11,979 nt of DNA from Chloroflexota bacterium (GTDB lineage: Bacteria; Chloroflexota; Limnocylindria; Limnocylindrales; CSP1-4): positions 1 to 11,979 of the forward strand of contig JAICUV010000091.1 in NCBI GenBank assembly GCA_025935655.1. The letters are read 5' to 3'. Shown piece by piece: positions 6,011 to 11,979 of the stretch; positions within the stretch are counted from its first letter, which is position 1, and every line of letters begins with the position of its first letter. Below the pieces are notes generated by a model that worked only from the letters and a program-made list of their open reading frames with translations, ran no database searches and was not told where the DNA came from. The translations under genes were made by a program, and so were the position numbers.

Positions 6011-7273
6011 GTGGCCGGTCCCCCGTCGTCCCTCGTCCGCTCGTCGTTGCGTGCGCGCCTCGACCGCAATCCCCTGCTCGTCGACACGCTGCTCGCGCTC
6101 GGGCTCACTGCAGTCTCGCTCGTCACCGTGGCGGCCGGTGCCCGCGACTTCGGCGGCGTCGATGCCGTCAGCCTCGCGCTGATCCTGCTCCAGACGCTCC
6201 CGCTGGCGTTCCGCCGGGTGGCGCCGATCCCGGTGTTCCTGGTCACGATGGCCGCCCTGATCGGCCAGGGCTTCTCCGCCGGTGCGTCCTTCAACTCGAG
6301 CATCGGCGCGCTCGTGGCGCTGTTCACCGTGGCGGAGCAGTGCGACCGGCGGACGGGCATCGTCACCGCGGTGGCCGCGGCCGCCGCGATCTCCGGCCTC
6401 ATCGCCGTCAAGGTCGGCGTGCCGGAGGGCCTCGCCGGGCTCGTGCAGAGCGTGGTCACGGTGTTCGTCGTCTGGGTCGTCGGGACGTGGGCACAGGAGC
6501 GCCGACGCTACATCGGCACCGTGGAGGAACGAGCCGAGCGCGCGGAGCGCGATCGGGAGACGAGAACCGCCGCCGCCGTCACGGAGGAGCGGGAGCGCAT
6601 CGCACGCGAGCTCCACGACGTCGTCTCGCACCACGTCAGCGTCATCGTGATCCAGGCCGGGGCGGCGCTCCGGGCCCTCGACCGGCGGCCGGCGGACACG
6701 CGGGCCGCGCTCGAGGCGATCGACGCGAGCGGGCGGGCGGCGATGGCCGACATGCGGCGCATGCTGGGGATCCTCGGCCGGGGCACGGCCGAGACCACGC
6801 GCGCGGAGGGCGCCGCGGCGGCGACGGCGGACGAGGCGCTGGCGCCGATGCCGGGGCTCGACCGCCTGGGCGAGCTCCTGGAGCACGTCCGCGCGACCGG
6901 CCAGGGCGTGGAGCTCTCGGTGCTCGGCGACGCGCGCCCCCTCGACCCGGGGCTCGAGCTCGCCGCCTACCGCATCGTCCAGGAGGCGCTCACCAACACG
7001 CTCAAGCATGCGCCGGAGGGGCACGTGACCGTCACGCTCCGCTACGACCCCGATGCCCTCCTCGTCGAGGTCGTCGACGACGGCGGCCGTGGGCGCCGGG
7101 CGGACAGCGCGCTCGAGCACGCCGGGGAGCCCGGTCGCGGCGTCATCGGCATGGTGGAACGGGCGGCCCTGTTCGGCGGGACCGTAGAGGCGGGGCGCCA
7201 CGGGCGCGGCTTCCGGGTCGCGGCGCGGCTGCCGTTCGACGCCGCGGAGGCGACCCTGGTGGCGGCGTCATGA
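6011..7273 (+). CDS. Membrane sensor histidine kinase, NarL-system type
   Basis: 420 residues from GTG 6011. The N-terminal part has several hydrophobic segments (about 22-42, 52-68, 71-90, 96-135 in two stretches, and 141-160) with very short loops, so the sensor is intramembrane rather than an extracellular domain. A charged linker (about 161-192) leads to a HisKA_3 dimerisation domain whose box ERERIARELHDVVSHH carries the phosphorylated histidine H202. The HATPase domain has the N box QEALTNTLKHA (N329), the G1 box VVDDGGRG (about 355-361) and the G2 region GRGVIGMVERAALFGG. It resembles the DesK/LiaS-type kinases of Gram-positive bacteria; the signal is unknown but is typically membrane or cell-envelope state or a drug. 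The stop codon overlaps the next gene's ATG, so kinase and regulator are translated together. An earlier in-frame start is not supported. Confidence 0.93.
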   Translation: MAGPPSSLVRSSLRARLDRNPLLVDTLLALGLTAVSLVTVAAGARDFGGVDAVSLALILLQTLPLAFRRVAPIPVFLVTMAALIGQGFSAGASFNSSIGALVALFTVAEQCDRRTGIVTAVAAAAAISGLIAVKVGVPEGLAGLVQSVVTVFVVWVVGTWAQERRRYIGTVEERAERAERDRETRTAAAVTEERERIARELHDVVSHHVSVIVIQAGAALRALDRRPADTRAALEAIDASGRAAMADMRRMLGILGRGTAETTRAEGAAAATADEALAPMPGLDRLGELLEHVRATGQGVELSVLGDARPLDPGLELAAYRIVQEALTNTLKHAPEGHVTVTLRYDPDALLVEVVDDGGRGRRADSALEHAGEPGRGVIGMVERAALFGGTVEAGRHGRGFRVAARLPFDAAEATLVAAS

Positions 7274-7962
7274 ACCCGATCCGGGTGCTCCTCGTCGACG
7301 ACCAGCACCTCGTGCGGATCGGCTTCCGGATGATCCTCGCCGACGAGCCCGACATCGAGGTCGTGGGTGACGCGCCCGACGGTCGCGCGGCCATCGATGC
7401 GGTCACGAGGCTCCACCCCGACGTCGTGGTCATGGACCTCCGGATGCCCACCATGGACGGCGTCGAGGCGACGCGGCGGATCGCGACCGGGGCCGCGGAC
7501 GGCGCCGCACCGCGCGTCCTCATCCTCACGACGTTCGACGCGGACGAGTACGTCGTCGAGGCGCTGCGCGCGGGCGCCAGCGGGTTCCTCCTCAAGGACG
7601 TGCCCCCGGCCGAGTTCGTCGATGCGATCCGCCTCATCGCCGCGGGCGACGCGCTCCTCGCGCCGTCGGTCACGCGCCGCCTGCTGGACCGCCTCCGCGA
7701 TCGGCTGCCGGTTGCCGTGGATGGTGTGCTCGACGGGCGGCTCCAGGACCTGACCGAGCGCGAGCTCGAGGTGCTCACGCTCATCGCCCGCGGCAAGTCG
7801 AACCGCGAGATCGCCGACGCGCTCGTGCTCGCGGAGCCGACGGTGAAGACCCACGTCTCGCACGTCCTCGACAAGCTCGACCTCCGCGATCGCGCACAGG
7901 CGGTCGTGCTGGCGTACGAGGCCGGGCTCGTCCGCCCGGGATCCGCCACGCCGGAAGGCTGA
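7270..7962 (+). CDS. NarL/FixJ-family response regulator
   Basis: 230 residues. The receiver domain (about 1-122) shows the acidic pair D10-D11, the phosphoacceptor D56 in VVMDLRMP, T87 in LILTTFD and K109 in FLLKD, all of the expected residues. A linker leads to a LuxR-type helix-turn-helix at about 160-222 (LTERELEVLTLIARGKSNRE, then VKTHVSHVLDKLDLRDR). The ATG at 7270 overlaps the kinase stop by ATGA, which fixes the start and implies translational coupling. Partnership with the adjacent kinase is the safe inference. Its likely targets are the ABC exporter operon 171 bp downstream, where a palindrome of the size NarL-type dimers bind is present, and perhaps its own promoter region. Confidence 0.95.
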   Translation: MNPIRVLLVDDQHLVRIGFRMILADEPDIEVVGDAPDGRAAIDAVTRLHPDVVVMDLRMPTMDGVEATRRIATGAADGAAPRVLILTTFDADEYVVEALRAGASGFLLKDVPPAEFVDAIRLIAAGDALLAPSVTRRLLDRLRDRLPVAVDGVLDGRLQDLTERELEVLTLIARGKSNREIADALVLAEPTVKTHVSHVLDKLDLRDRAQAVVLAYEAGLVRPGSATPEG

Positions 7963-7974
7963 CACCCGGCGGAC

Positions 7975-7988
7975 TGGACGAATGTCCA
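7975..7988. promoter_or_regulatory. Inverted repeat TGGAC-N4-GTCCA upstream of the ABC operon
   Basis: TGGAC (7975-7979), GAAT, GTCCA (7984-7988) is a perfect 5+4+5 inverted repeat, 13 bp after the response-regulator stop. It overlaps the 13-bp motif GACGAATGTCCAT (7977-7989) that recurs with one mismatch, inverted, at 5766-5778. It is a candidate binding site for the adjacent response regulator or another protein. Confidence 0.4.
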
Positions 7989-8006
7989 TGCGCCGCCGTC
8001 CCGCTG

Positions 8007-8024
8007 CTCATCCGCGGGGATGAG
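8007..8024. promoter_or_regulatory. Operator-like palindrome CTCATCC-N4-GGATGAG
   Basis: A perfect 7+4+7 inverted repeat (CTCATCC, GCGG, GGATGAG) lies about 30 bp upstream of a TTGACG hexamer and 109 bp before the ABC ATPase start. The size and symmetry fit a dimeric NarL/LuxR-type regulator, and the regulator gene ends just upstream. Placement upstream of the -35 would suit activation. The binding partner is inferred. Confidence 0.5.
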
Positions 8025-8052
8025 TCGCCACGCCGCGGATCGGGACTGCGGG

Positions 8053-8058
8053 TTGACG
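8053..8058 (+). promoter_or_regulatory. Candidate -35 box (TTGACG) of the ABC operon
   Basis: TTGACG matches the -35 consensus well in otherwise GC-rich DNA. No good -10 is present 16-18 bp downstream; GACGCT at 8079-8084 is a poor match at 20 bp. A weak -10 would be compatible with a promoter that needs an activator. Confidence 0.4.
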
Positions 8059-8093
8059 ACGCGCCGTCCGGGGTTCGCGACGCTACCGGCATC

Positions 8094-8111
8094 GCAGGAA
8101 GCCAGTCCTGC
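8094..8111. promoter_or_regulatory. Inverted repeat GCAGGA-N6-TCCTGC near the ABC transcript start
   Basis: A perfect 6+6+6 inverted repeat (GCAGGA, AGCCAG, TCCTGC) lies 21 bp before the ATPase ATG and just before its ribosome-binding site. It could be an operator over the transcription start or a small hairpin in the leader; neither can be decided from sequence. Confidence 0.35.
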
Positions 8112-8121
8112 CGCCACCAAC

Positions 8122-8125
8122 GGAG
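8122..8125 (+). promoter_or_regulatory. Ribosome-binding site (GGAG) of the ABC ATPase
   Basis: GGAG lies seven bases before the ATG at 8133 and supports that start. This contrasts with the leaderless-looking starts elsewhere in the window. Confidence 0.6.
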
Positions 8126-8132
8126 CGTCCCA

Positions 8133-9092
8133 ATGACCACATCGGCGATCTCGACCGCCGGCCTCACCAAGCACTACCCCGGCGTCCAGGCCCTGACCGA
8201 TCTCTCGCTCGAGGTCCCGGCGGGGTCGGTCTACGGGTTCCTCGGCCCGAACGGCGCCGGCAAGTCCACCACCCTCAAGCTCCTCGCCGGGCTCGCCAGC
8301 CCCACGTCGGGCACCGCGAGCGTCGCCGGCGTTCCCCTCGAGGCCGGCGCCGCCTACCGCCGTGAGGTGGGGTATCTCGCCCAGGACCCGCGCTTCTACG
8401 ACTGGATGACCGGTCGCGAGACGCTCCGGTTCGTCGCCTCCACGAGCGTCGACCCGTCGGCGCGCCACGAGGCCTGGATCGGCTCGGTCCTGGAGACCGT
8501 GGGCCTCGACAAGGCCGCCGCGGACCGCCGCACGAAGACGTACTCGGGCGGCATGCGCCAGCGCCTCGGCATCGCCCAGGCGCTCGTCACGAAGCCCACG
8601 GTGCTGCTGCTCGACGAGCCCGTCTCGGCCCTCGACCCCCTCGGCCGGCGCGAGGTCCTCGACCTCATGGCGAGCCTCAAGGGCGAGATCACGATCTTCT
8701 ACTCCACCCACATCCTCGACGACGTGCAGCGCGTCGCCGACAACGTCGCGATCCTGGACGGCGGCCGCCTCGTGCGCGCCGCGCCCACCAGTGAGCTCAT
8801 CGCCTCCTTCTCCAACGACCGGCTGCGCGTGGTGGTCGGCGGCGCCGACGACGCGACCGGCGTCGAGCTCGCGAGGCTCCCGCGCGTCGCGTCCGTGGAG
8901 CCCGCGGAGCGCGACGGCGACCTCCGGACGTACCTCCTCCGCATCGCGCCCGAGGACGCCCTCGCCGTCCAGCGCGACGTGACCCGGTTCGCCGTGGAAC
9001 ACGACCTGACCCTCGCCGAGAACGGCCTCGTGCGCCTGGCGCTCGAAGACGTCTTCCTCAGCCTCATCGACACCAAGGAGCGTGCGGCATGA
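8133..9092 (+). CDS. ABC-2 type transporter ATP-binding protein
   Basis: 319 residues. The nucleotide-binding domain is complete: Walker A GPNGAGKST (38-46), Q-loop Q84 in YLAQDP, signature YSGGMRQR (137-144), Walker B VLLLDEP (157-163), D-loop SALD and H-loop H193 in STHILDD. It belongs to the CcmA/NatA/drug-export branch (COG1131), which works as a dimer at the inner face of the membrane with ABC-2 permeases and mostly exports lipids, drugs or peptides. A C-terminal extension of about 90 residues (from about 230) ends in ALEDVFLSLI, typical for this branch. It overlaps the permease gene by ATGA, and a strong AAGGAG for the permease lies inside its last codons. The upstream two-component system suggests signal-dependent expression. 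The substrate is unknown. Confidence 0.95.
   Translation: MTTSAISTAGLTKHYPGVQALTDLSLEVPAGSVYGFLGPNGAGKSTTLKLLAGLASPTSGTASVAGVPLEAGAAYRREVGYLAQDPRFYDWMTGRETLRFVASTSVDPSARHEAWIGSVLETVGLDKAAADRRTKTYSGGMRQRLGIAQALVTKPTVLLLDEPVSALDPLGRREVLDLMASLKGEITIFYSTHILDDVQRVADNVAILDGGRLVRAAPTSELIASFSNDRLRVVVGGADDATGVELARLPRVASVEPAERDGDLRTYLLRIAPEDALAVQRDVTRFAVEHDLTLAENGLVRLALEDVFLSLIDTKERAA
9075..9080 (+). promoter_or_regulatory. Ribosome-binding site (AAGGAG) of the permease, inside the ATPase gene
   Basis: AAGGAG lies eight bases before the permease ATG at 9089, within the Lys-Glu codons near the end of the ATPase. It fixes the permease start and allows independent initiation besides translational coupling. 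Confidence 0.65.
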
Positions 9093-9904
9093 CCGCCCAG
9101 CCCATCACCGGCGCCGCAGCGGCGCCCCGCCCCGCCGATCGGCCGCTGGCCGGCCTCGGCGCCCTCGTCCGCAAGGACGCCACCGAGTGGATCCGGGGCC
9201 GTCGCGCCTGGGTCATCGCGATCCTGACGACCGCGTTCATGGTCCTGACCGCCGCCAACGGCTGGATCACCGCCTGGGTCATCGCGAACCTGCCGGACGG
9301 CGCCGCGGCCCCGGACCCGGCCTCGCTCGTGCCGCTCGACAACCTCCTCGCCGCGGTCGGCGCGCAGATCTGGGTCCTGGCCGCGATCTTCGCGGTCGGC
9401 AGCCTGGTCGTCGTCGAGCGTCAGTCGGGGACGCTGTCGTGGGTCGCGTCGAAGCCGGTCTCGCGGTCCGCGATCTGGGTCTCGAAGCTGGCCACCTCGG
9501 TGGGCATGCTGGCGGTCTCCGCGGTCATCGTCCCGACGATCGTGACCGTCGTCGCCGTCGTGGTCCTGTACGGAGCCCCGTCCCCGCTCATGGTTGCCGG
9601 GCTCGTGCTCGGGATGATCGCCGTGACCGCGTTCTTCGCGGCCGTCGGGCTCGCGGCGGGAACCTTCCTGCCGGGCCAGCCCGCCGTCATCGCCGCCGGG
9701 TTCGGGGCGTTCGCAGTGATCCCGGTCCTGGTCGGCGTCCTCCCGTTCGACGTGGCGGCGTTCATGCCCACCTCGATGCTGACCTGGACGGCGGCGCTGC
9801 TCACCGGTGGGCCTGCGTCGATCGTGACGCCGGTCGCATTCGCGATCGAGATGGCCGCGGTCATCGCCATCGGGCTCAACCGGATGGCGCGCCTGGAGCT
9901 CTGA
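9089..9904 (+). CDS. ABC-2 type permease, six transmembrane segments
   Basis: 271 residues. After a cytosolic N-terminus containing LVRKDATEWIRGRRAW, hydrophobic segments are visible at about 41-66, 88-109, 133-161, 166-191, 196-217 and 244-263, the usual six of ABC-2 permeases. Between segments 2 and 3 the sequence VVERQSGTLSWVASKPVSRS matches the cytosolic coupling region found in this family (VxxERxxGTL...PxSR). It would form the membrane channel with the preceding ATPase as a homodimer-based 2+2 exporter. The start overlaps the ATPase stop by four bases. It is the last gene of the operon and converges on mgsA, separated by 91 bp. The substrate cannot be inferred. Family level is secure; exporter direction is from family knowledge. 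Confidence 0.92.
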   Translation: MTAQPITGAAAAPRPADRPLAGLGALVRKDATEWIRGRRAWVIAILTTAFMVLTAANGWITAWVIANLPDGAAAPDPASLVPLDNLLAAVGAQIWVLAAIFAVGSLVVVERQSGTLSWVASKPVSRSAIWVSKLATSVGMLAVSAVIVPTIVTVVAVVVLYGAPSPLMVAGLVLGMIAVTAFFAAVGLAAGTFLPGQPAVIAAGFGAFAVIPVLVGVLPFDVAAFMPTSMLTWTAALLTGGPASIVTPVAFAIEMAAVIAIGLNRMARLEL

Positions 9905-9995
9905 CCGCCCACCGGCACCGCACGGCGGGGTGGCTCACGCGCGCCGCCTCGCCGTCTCGCGGTGCTCGGACGCGCAGTCGTCGCCGGGGAGCCGC

Positions 9996-10448
9996 CTACT
10001 TCGGCGCGAAGCGGTTCAGGTAGGCGTCGAAGTCCGGCGTCGCGCGGACGTAGCCCGCGGTCATCAGCGGCGACGAGATCAGGAAGTCGGCGGTCGCGCG
10101 GTTGCAGGCGACCGGGATGTTCCACACGACCGCGAGCCGGATGAGCGCCTTGACGTCCGGGTCGTGGGGCTGCGCCTCGAGCGGGTCCCAGAAGAACACG
10201 AGGAAGTCGATGTCGCCCTGGGCGATCAGCGCGCCCAGCTGCTGGTCGCCGCCCAGCGGGCCGCTCTGGAGCTTGCGCACGGGCAGCTCGAGCTCCTGCT
10301 CGAGGAGCGTGCCCGTCGTCCCGGTCGCCACGAGGTGGTGCACCACGAGCATCTCGCGGTTGTAGTGGCACCACTCCACGAGGTCGGCCTTCTTGTTGTC
10401 GTGGGCCACGAGGCCGATCGTCTTGCGCGGTTCGAGCACGGGGTCCAT
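9996..10448 (-). CDS. mgsA: Methylglyoxal synthase
   Basis: 150 residues, matching the usual length of about 150. It converts dihydroxyacetone phosphate to methylglyoxal and phosphate in the cytosol, a bypass of lower glycolysis that relieves sugar-phosphate build-up when phosphate is low. All the residues described as active-site in the E. coli enzyme (H19, D20, D71, D91, H98, D101) are present, shifted by three: H16-D17 (VAHD), D68 (SGPLGGDQQ), D88 (FFWDPLE), H95 and D98 (QPHDPD). The ATGTTG segment and the NRATADFLISSP stretch are also family hallmarks. The ATG at 10448 has AGGA six bases upstream. A C-terminal tail (from about 131) follows the core. The gene is downstream of the LuxR-type regulator on the same strand with a 67-bp gap, so it may be co-transcribed or locally regulated. 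No methylglyoxal detoxification gene is in view. Confidence 0.97.
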   Translation of the reverse strand: MDPVLEPRKTIGLVAHDNKKADLVEWCHYNREMLVVHHLVATGTTGTLLEQELELPVRKLQSGPLGGDQQLGALIAQGDIDFLVFFWDPLEAQPHDPDVKALIRLAVVWNIPVACNRATADFLISSPLMTAGYVRATPDFDAYLNRFAPK

Positions 10449-10472
10449 GGGGCATCCTGCTGCAGCGGGTCG

Positions 10473-10491
10473 GTCCGATTGTGCGCCGGAC
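10473..10491. promoter_or_regulatory. Small inverted repeat with a -10-like hexamer upstream of mgsA
   Basis: GTCCG (10473-10477) and CGGAC (10487-10491) form a 5+9+5 inverted repeat. On the minus strand its spacer contains CACAAT (10483 to 10478), a fair -10 match about 30 bp before the mgsA start. No good -35 is visible. This could be an mgsA promoter with an overlapping operator, but support is weak. Confidence 0.3.
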
Positions 10492-10515
10492 GCATGAACG
10501 GGAACGGGCCGCCCG

Positions 10516-11979
10516 TCACCCGATGAGGCCGCGACGCCTCGCGATCGCGACCGCCTCGCCGCGGGTGTGGGCGCCGAGCTTTTGGAGCAGCCGCGATACG
10601 TGGATGCCGACGGTCTTCGGGCTGAGGAACAGCCGCTCCGCGATCTGCGGGTTGGTGTGACCCTCGGCCAGGAGCTCCAGCACCTCCAGCTCCCGGCCGG
10701 TCGGCGCGTCCGGGTCCTCGCGCTCCCGCGGCGGCTCCCCCAGCCGGACCCGGGCCCGCCGGGCGAGCTCCAGCGCATGGGCTCGGAGCGGCTCGGAGCG
10801 CAGCGCCGCCGCCGTCGCGAGCACGGCCTCCAGGGCCTCGCGGCCCGCTGACCCGTCGCGAGCGGCGAACGATGCCTGCGCCGCGGACAGCCGGGCCCAG
10901 CCCGCCTCCCAGGGCCTGCCGGCCGCGTCCCAGGCGGCGGCCGCTCCGCGCCACGCCTGCGCATCCGGCGGCACGGTCACGGCGGCCGCCACCTCCGCCG
11001 CGAGCGCGGCGCACACGAGCGGGTCCGGATGGCGCCCGGCCGCGGCGAGGGACGCCGCGCCGTCGCCCATGCCGAGCCTCGACTGCCAGCGCGCCGTCCA
11101 CGCCCGGACGTCCTTGCCCCAGACGCCGGGCACGGACGGGATCGCGGCCGCCCAGCGCCGGGCGTCCTCCGCGTCCGAGCGCAGCCACGCGAGCTCGACA
11201 CGGGCGAGCTCGAGCCAGCCGCCGAGCGCCCCCGGCCCGCCGATCGCGCCGGCGGTCGCGGCCTCCGTGAGCGCGGCCTCGGCCCGGTCGAATGCGCCGC
11301 GGCGCATGGCCACGAGCCCCGTCGCGAGCGCCGGGAACGCCCGGGTGTCGGCGGCATCGAGGACGGCCTCGGCCTCGTCGAGGCGACCGGCGTCGAGCAG
11401 CAGCAGCGCGGCGCGGCCGCGCAGGTCCGACCCGTGCGTCCGGGCGAGCCCCAGCCGGCTGCATGCCTCGATCCCGCGCCTCGCGGCATCGAGCGCGGCG
11501 TCGCCCGAGCCCTCCAGCCCGCGCAGGTCGACGAGGAACTGGAAGCCGTGGCCCACGCAGAACGTCGCGCCACTCGCCAGCGCCAGCCGGACGGCCTCGT
11601 CCAGCCACGGGGCGCCGTCCAGGCTGCCCTCGAACGCGCGGCCCATCCCCGCCAGCGCGTAGCCCTCCGACGCGATCACGAGGTCGCCGATCGCGATCGC
11701 CTGGGCGGCCGCGTCGAGTCCGTACCGGACACCGGCCGCCGGGTCGCCCATCGCGACGGCAGCGCGGCCGCTGCCCCACGCGGCGCGCGCACGGACCGCG
11801 GGGCTGGCGTCCGGGCCCAGGAGGGAGCGCGCGGCCGCGAACGCCTCGACGGCCTCCCCCCGGCGGCCGGCATCCCACGCGTAGCTGCCGTGGGCCACGA
11901 CGGCCCCCACGCGCCCGGGATCCCGCCGCTCGGCCTCCTGCGCGCGGCCGAGCGCCCGTTCCGGGTCCGAGGTGAGCCA
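10516..11979 (-). CDS. Large LuxR-family transcriptional regulator, N-terminus outside window
   Basis: The frame is open to the window edge, giving 487 residues without a secure start; a GTG at 11910 is internal to the open frame and the preceding 23 codons look coding (WLTSDPERALGRAQ). Most of the visible part is alanine-rich, made of paired helices such as AVEAFAAARSLLG and EAEAVLDAAD, which suggests TPR-like repeats. The last 65 residues are a LuxR/GerE helix-turn-helix (GRELEVLELLAEGHTNPQIA, then TVGIHVSRLLQKLG). This layout fits the LAL/MalT-type regulators, which usually have an N-terminal AAA-type ATPase; that part would lie beyond the window and is not seen. It would be an ATP- and ligand-responsive activator. 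It precedes mgsA on the same strand by 67 bp, which makes mgsA a possible target or co-transcribed gene. Confidence 0.9.
   Translation of the reverse strand, partial: WLTSDPERALGRAQEAERRDPGRVGAVVAHGSYAWDAGRRGEAVEAFAAARSLLGPDASPAVRARAAWGSGRAAVAMGDPAAGVRYGLDAAAQAIAIGDLVIASEGYALAGMGRAFEGSLDGAPWLDEAVRLALASGATFCVGHGFQFLVDLRGLEGSGDAALDAARRGIEACSRLGLARTHGSDLRGRAALLLLDAGRLDEAEAVLDAADTRAFPALATGLVAMRRGAFDRAEAALTEAATAGAIGGPGALGGWLELARVELAWLRSDAEDARRWAAAIPSVPGVWGKDVRAWTARWQSRLGMGDGAASLAAAGRHPDPLVCAALAAEVAAAVTVPPDAQAWRGAAAAWDAAGRPWEAGWARLSAAQASFAARDGSAGREALEAVLATAAALRSEPLRAHALELARRARVRLGEPPREREDPDAPTGRELEVLELLAEGHTNPQIAERLFLSPKTVGIHVSRLLQKLGAHTRGEAVAIARRRGLIG

Noticed and set aside
5732..7201. Extension of the small reverse gene to a 608-codon protein
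   Set aside because: The added part is antisense to the histidine kinase and has shadow composition (His/Arg/Asp-rich); only the last 118 residues look like a folded protein.
5698..7269. Extension of the response regulator upstream to a 754-codon protein
   Set aside because: The extra residues are an out-of-frame reading of the kinase gene; the receiver domain begins right at the ATG 7270 coupled to the kinase stop.
7931..7973. Possible terminator hairpin (TCCGCCCGGG with CCCGGCGGA) at the end of the response regulator
   Set aside because: The left arm lies within the coding region, the loop is 24 bases, and there is no T tract; such pairings are common in DNA this GC-rich.
7143..9002. 619-codon reverse frame antisense to the regulator and ABC ATPase
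   Set aside because: It lies opposite two genes with complete motifs and crosses their promoter region; no domain is recognisable.
9905..9995. Terminator search in the convergent gap between the permease and mgsA
   Set aside because: Only weak arms were found (CCACC/GGTGG and GCACCGC at 9915-9921 with GCGGTGC at 9959-9965, 37 bases apart), without a T tract, so no terminator is called.
10226..11878. 550-codon reverse frame overlapping the LuxR regulator and mgsA
   Set aside because: It is the alternative frame of the LuxR gene, Arg/Gly/Pro-rich and without motifs, whereas the chosen frame ends in a clear LuxR helix-turn-helix.
1..11979. Mobile elements, CRISPR array, tRNA or rRNA genes, biosynthetic or defence cluster
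   Set aside because: No transposase or integrase motifs, no terminal inverted repeats, no regularly spaced repeat array and no structural RNA signature were seen on reading both strands.

Overview
The window is about 12 kb of very GC-rich bacterial chromosome, with a strong G/C preference at third codon positions and long antisense shadow frames. The gene types are NarL-type two-component and LuxR regulators, an ABC-2 exporter, a secreted fibronectin-type-III-like repeat protein and a solitary Rieske oxygenase. Two genes also have leaderless-looking starts. Together these suggest a free-living actinobacterium-like or Chloroflexota (soil or freshwater type) organism. No phylogenetic marker is present, so the phylum is an inference. 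I see no insertion sequence, phage gene, tRNA, rRNA or CRISPR array, and both window edges cut through genes.

Layout. (1) 2-1393 (+): C-terminal part of a GGDEF-EAL cyclic-di-GMP enzyme with intact catalytic motifs in both domains. (2) 1390-2403 (-): a Rieske non-haem iron oxygenase, convergent with gene 1; their stop codons share the tetranucleotide CTAG. (3) 2404-2740: a 337-bp divergent intergenic region. (4) 2741-5317 (+): a secreted protein of about 858 residues with five FN3-like repeats, an Ig-like module, a further FN3-like module and a C-terminal beta-rich domain. (5) 5375-5731 (-): a small uncharacterised basic protein, convergent with gene 4 across a hairpin. (6) 5732-6010: a divergent regulatory region with repeats. 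(7) 6011-7273 and 7270-7962 (+): a histidine kinase and NarL-type response regulator overlapping by ATGA. (8) 7963-8132: a 170-bp regulatory region with several inverted repeats. (9) 8133-9092 and 9089-9904 (+): an ABC-2 ATPase and its six-helix permease, again overlapping by ATGA. (10) 9996-10448 (-): methylglyoxal synthase. (11) 10516-11979 (-): C-terminal part of a large LuxR-type regulator with a helical-repeat sensor region.

Functional reading. The most coherent module is genes 7-9: a membrane sensor kinase and its regulator directly followed by an ABC-2 exporter. An operator-like palindrome lies just upstream of the exporter's promoter region, and a 13-bp motif recurs, inverted, upstream of both operons. 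This fits a sense-and-export system in which the kinase and regulator control the transporter; the ligand is unknown. A second pair is the LuxR-type regulator and mgsA, same strand, 67 bp apart, possibly linking a nutrient or stress signal to the methylglyoxal bypass of glycolysis. The other genes look like independent units. I find no clear evidence for a wholly new system. The items most worth a second look are the candidate regulatory sites, the leaderless start geometry, the repeat protein and the small orphan protein.
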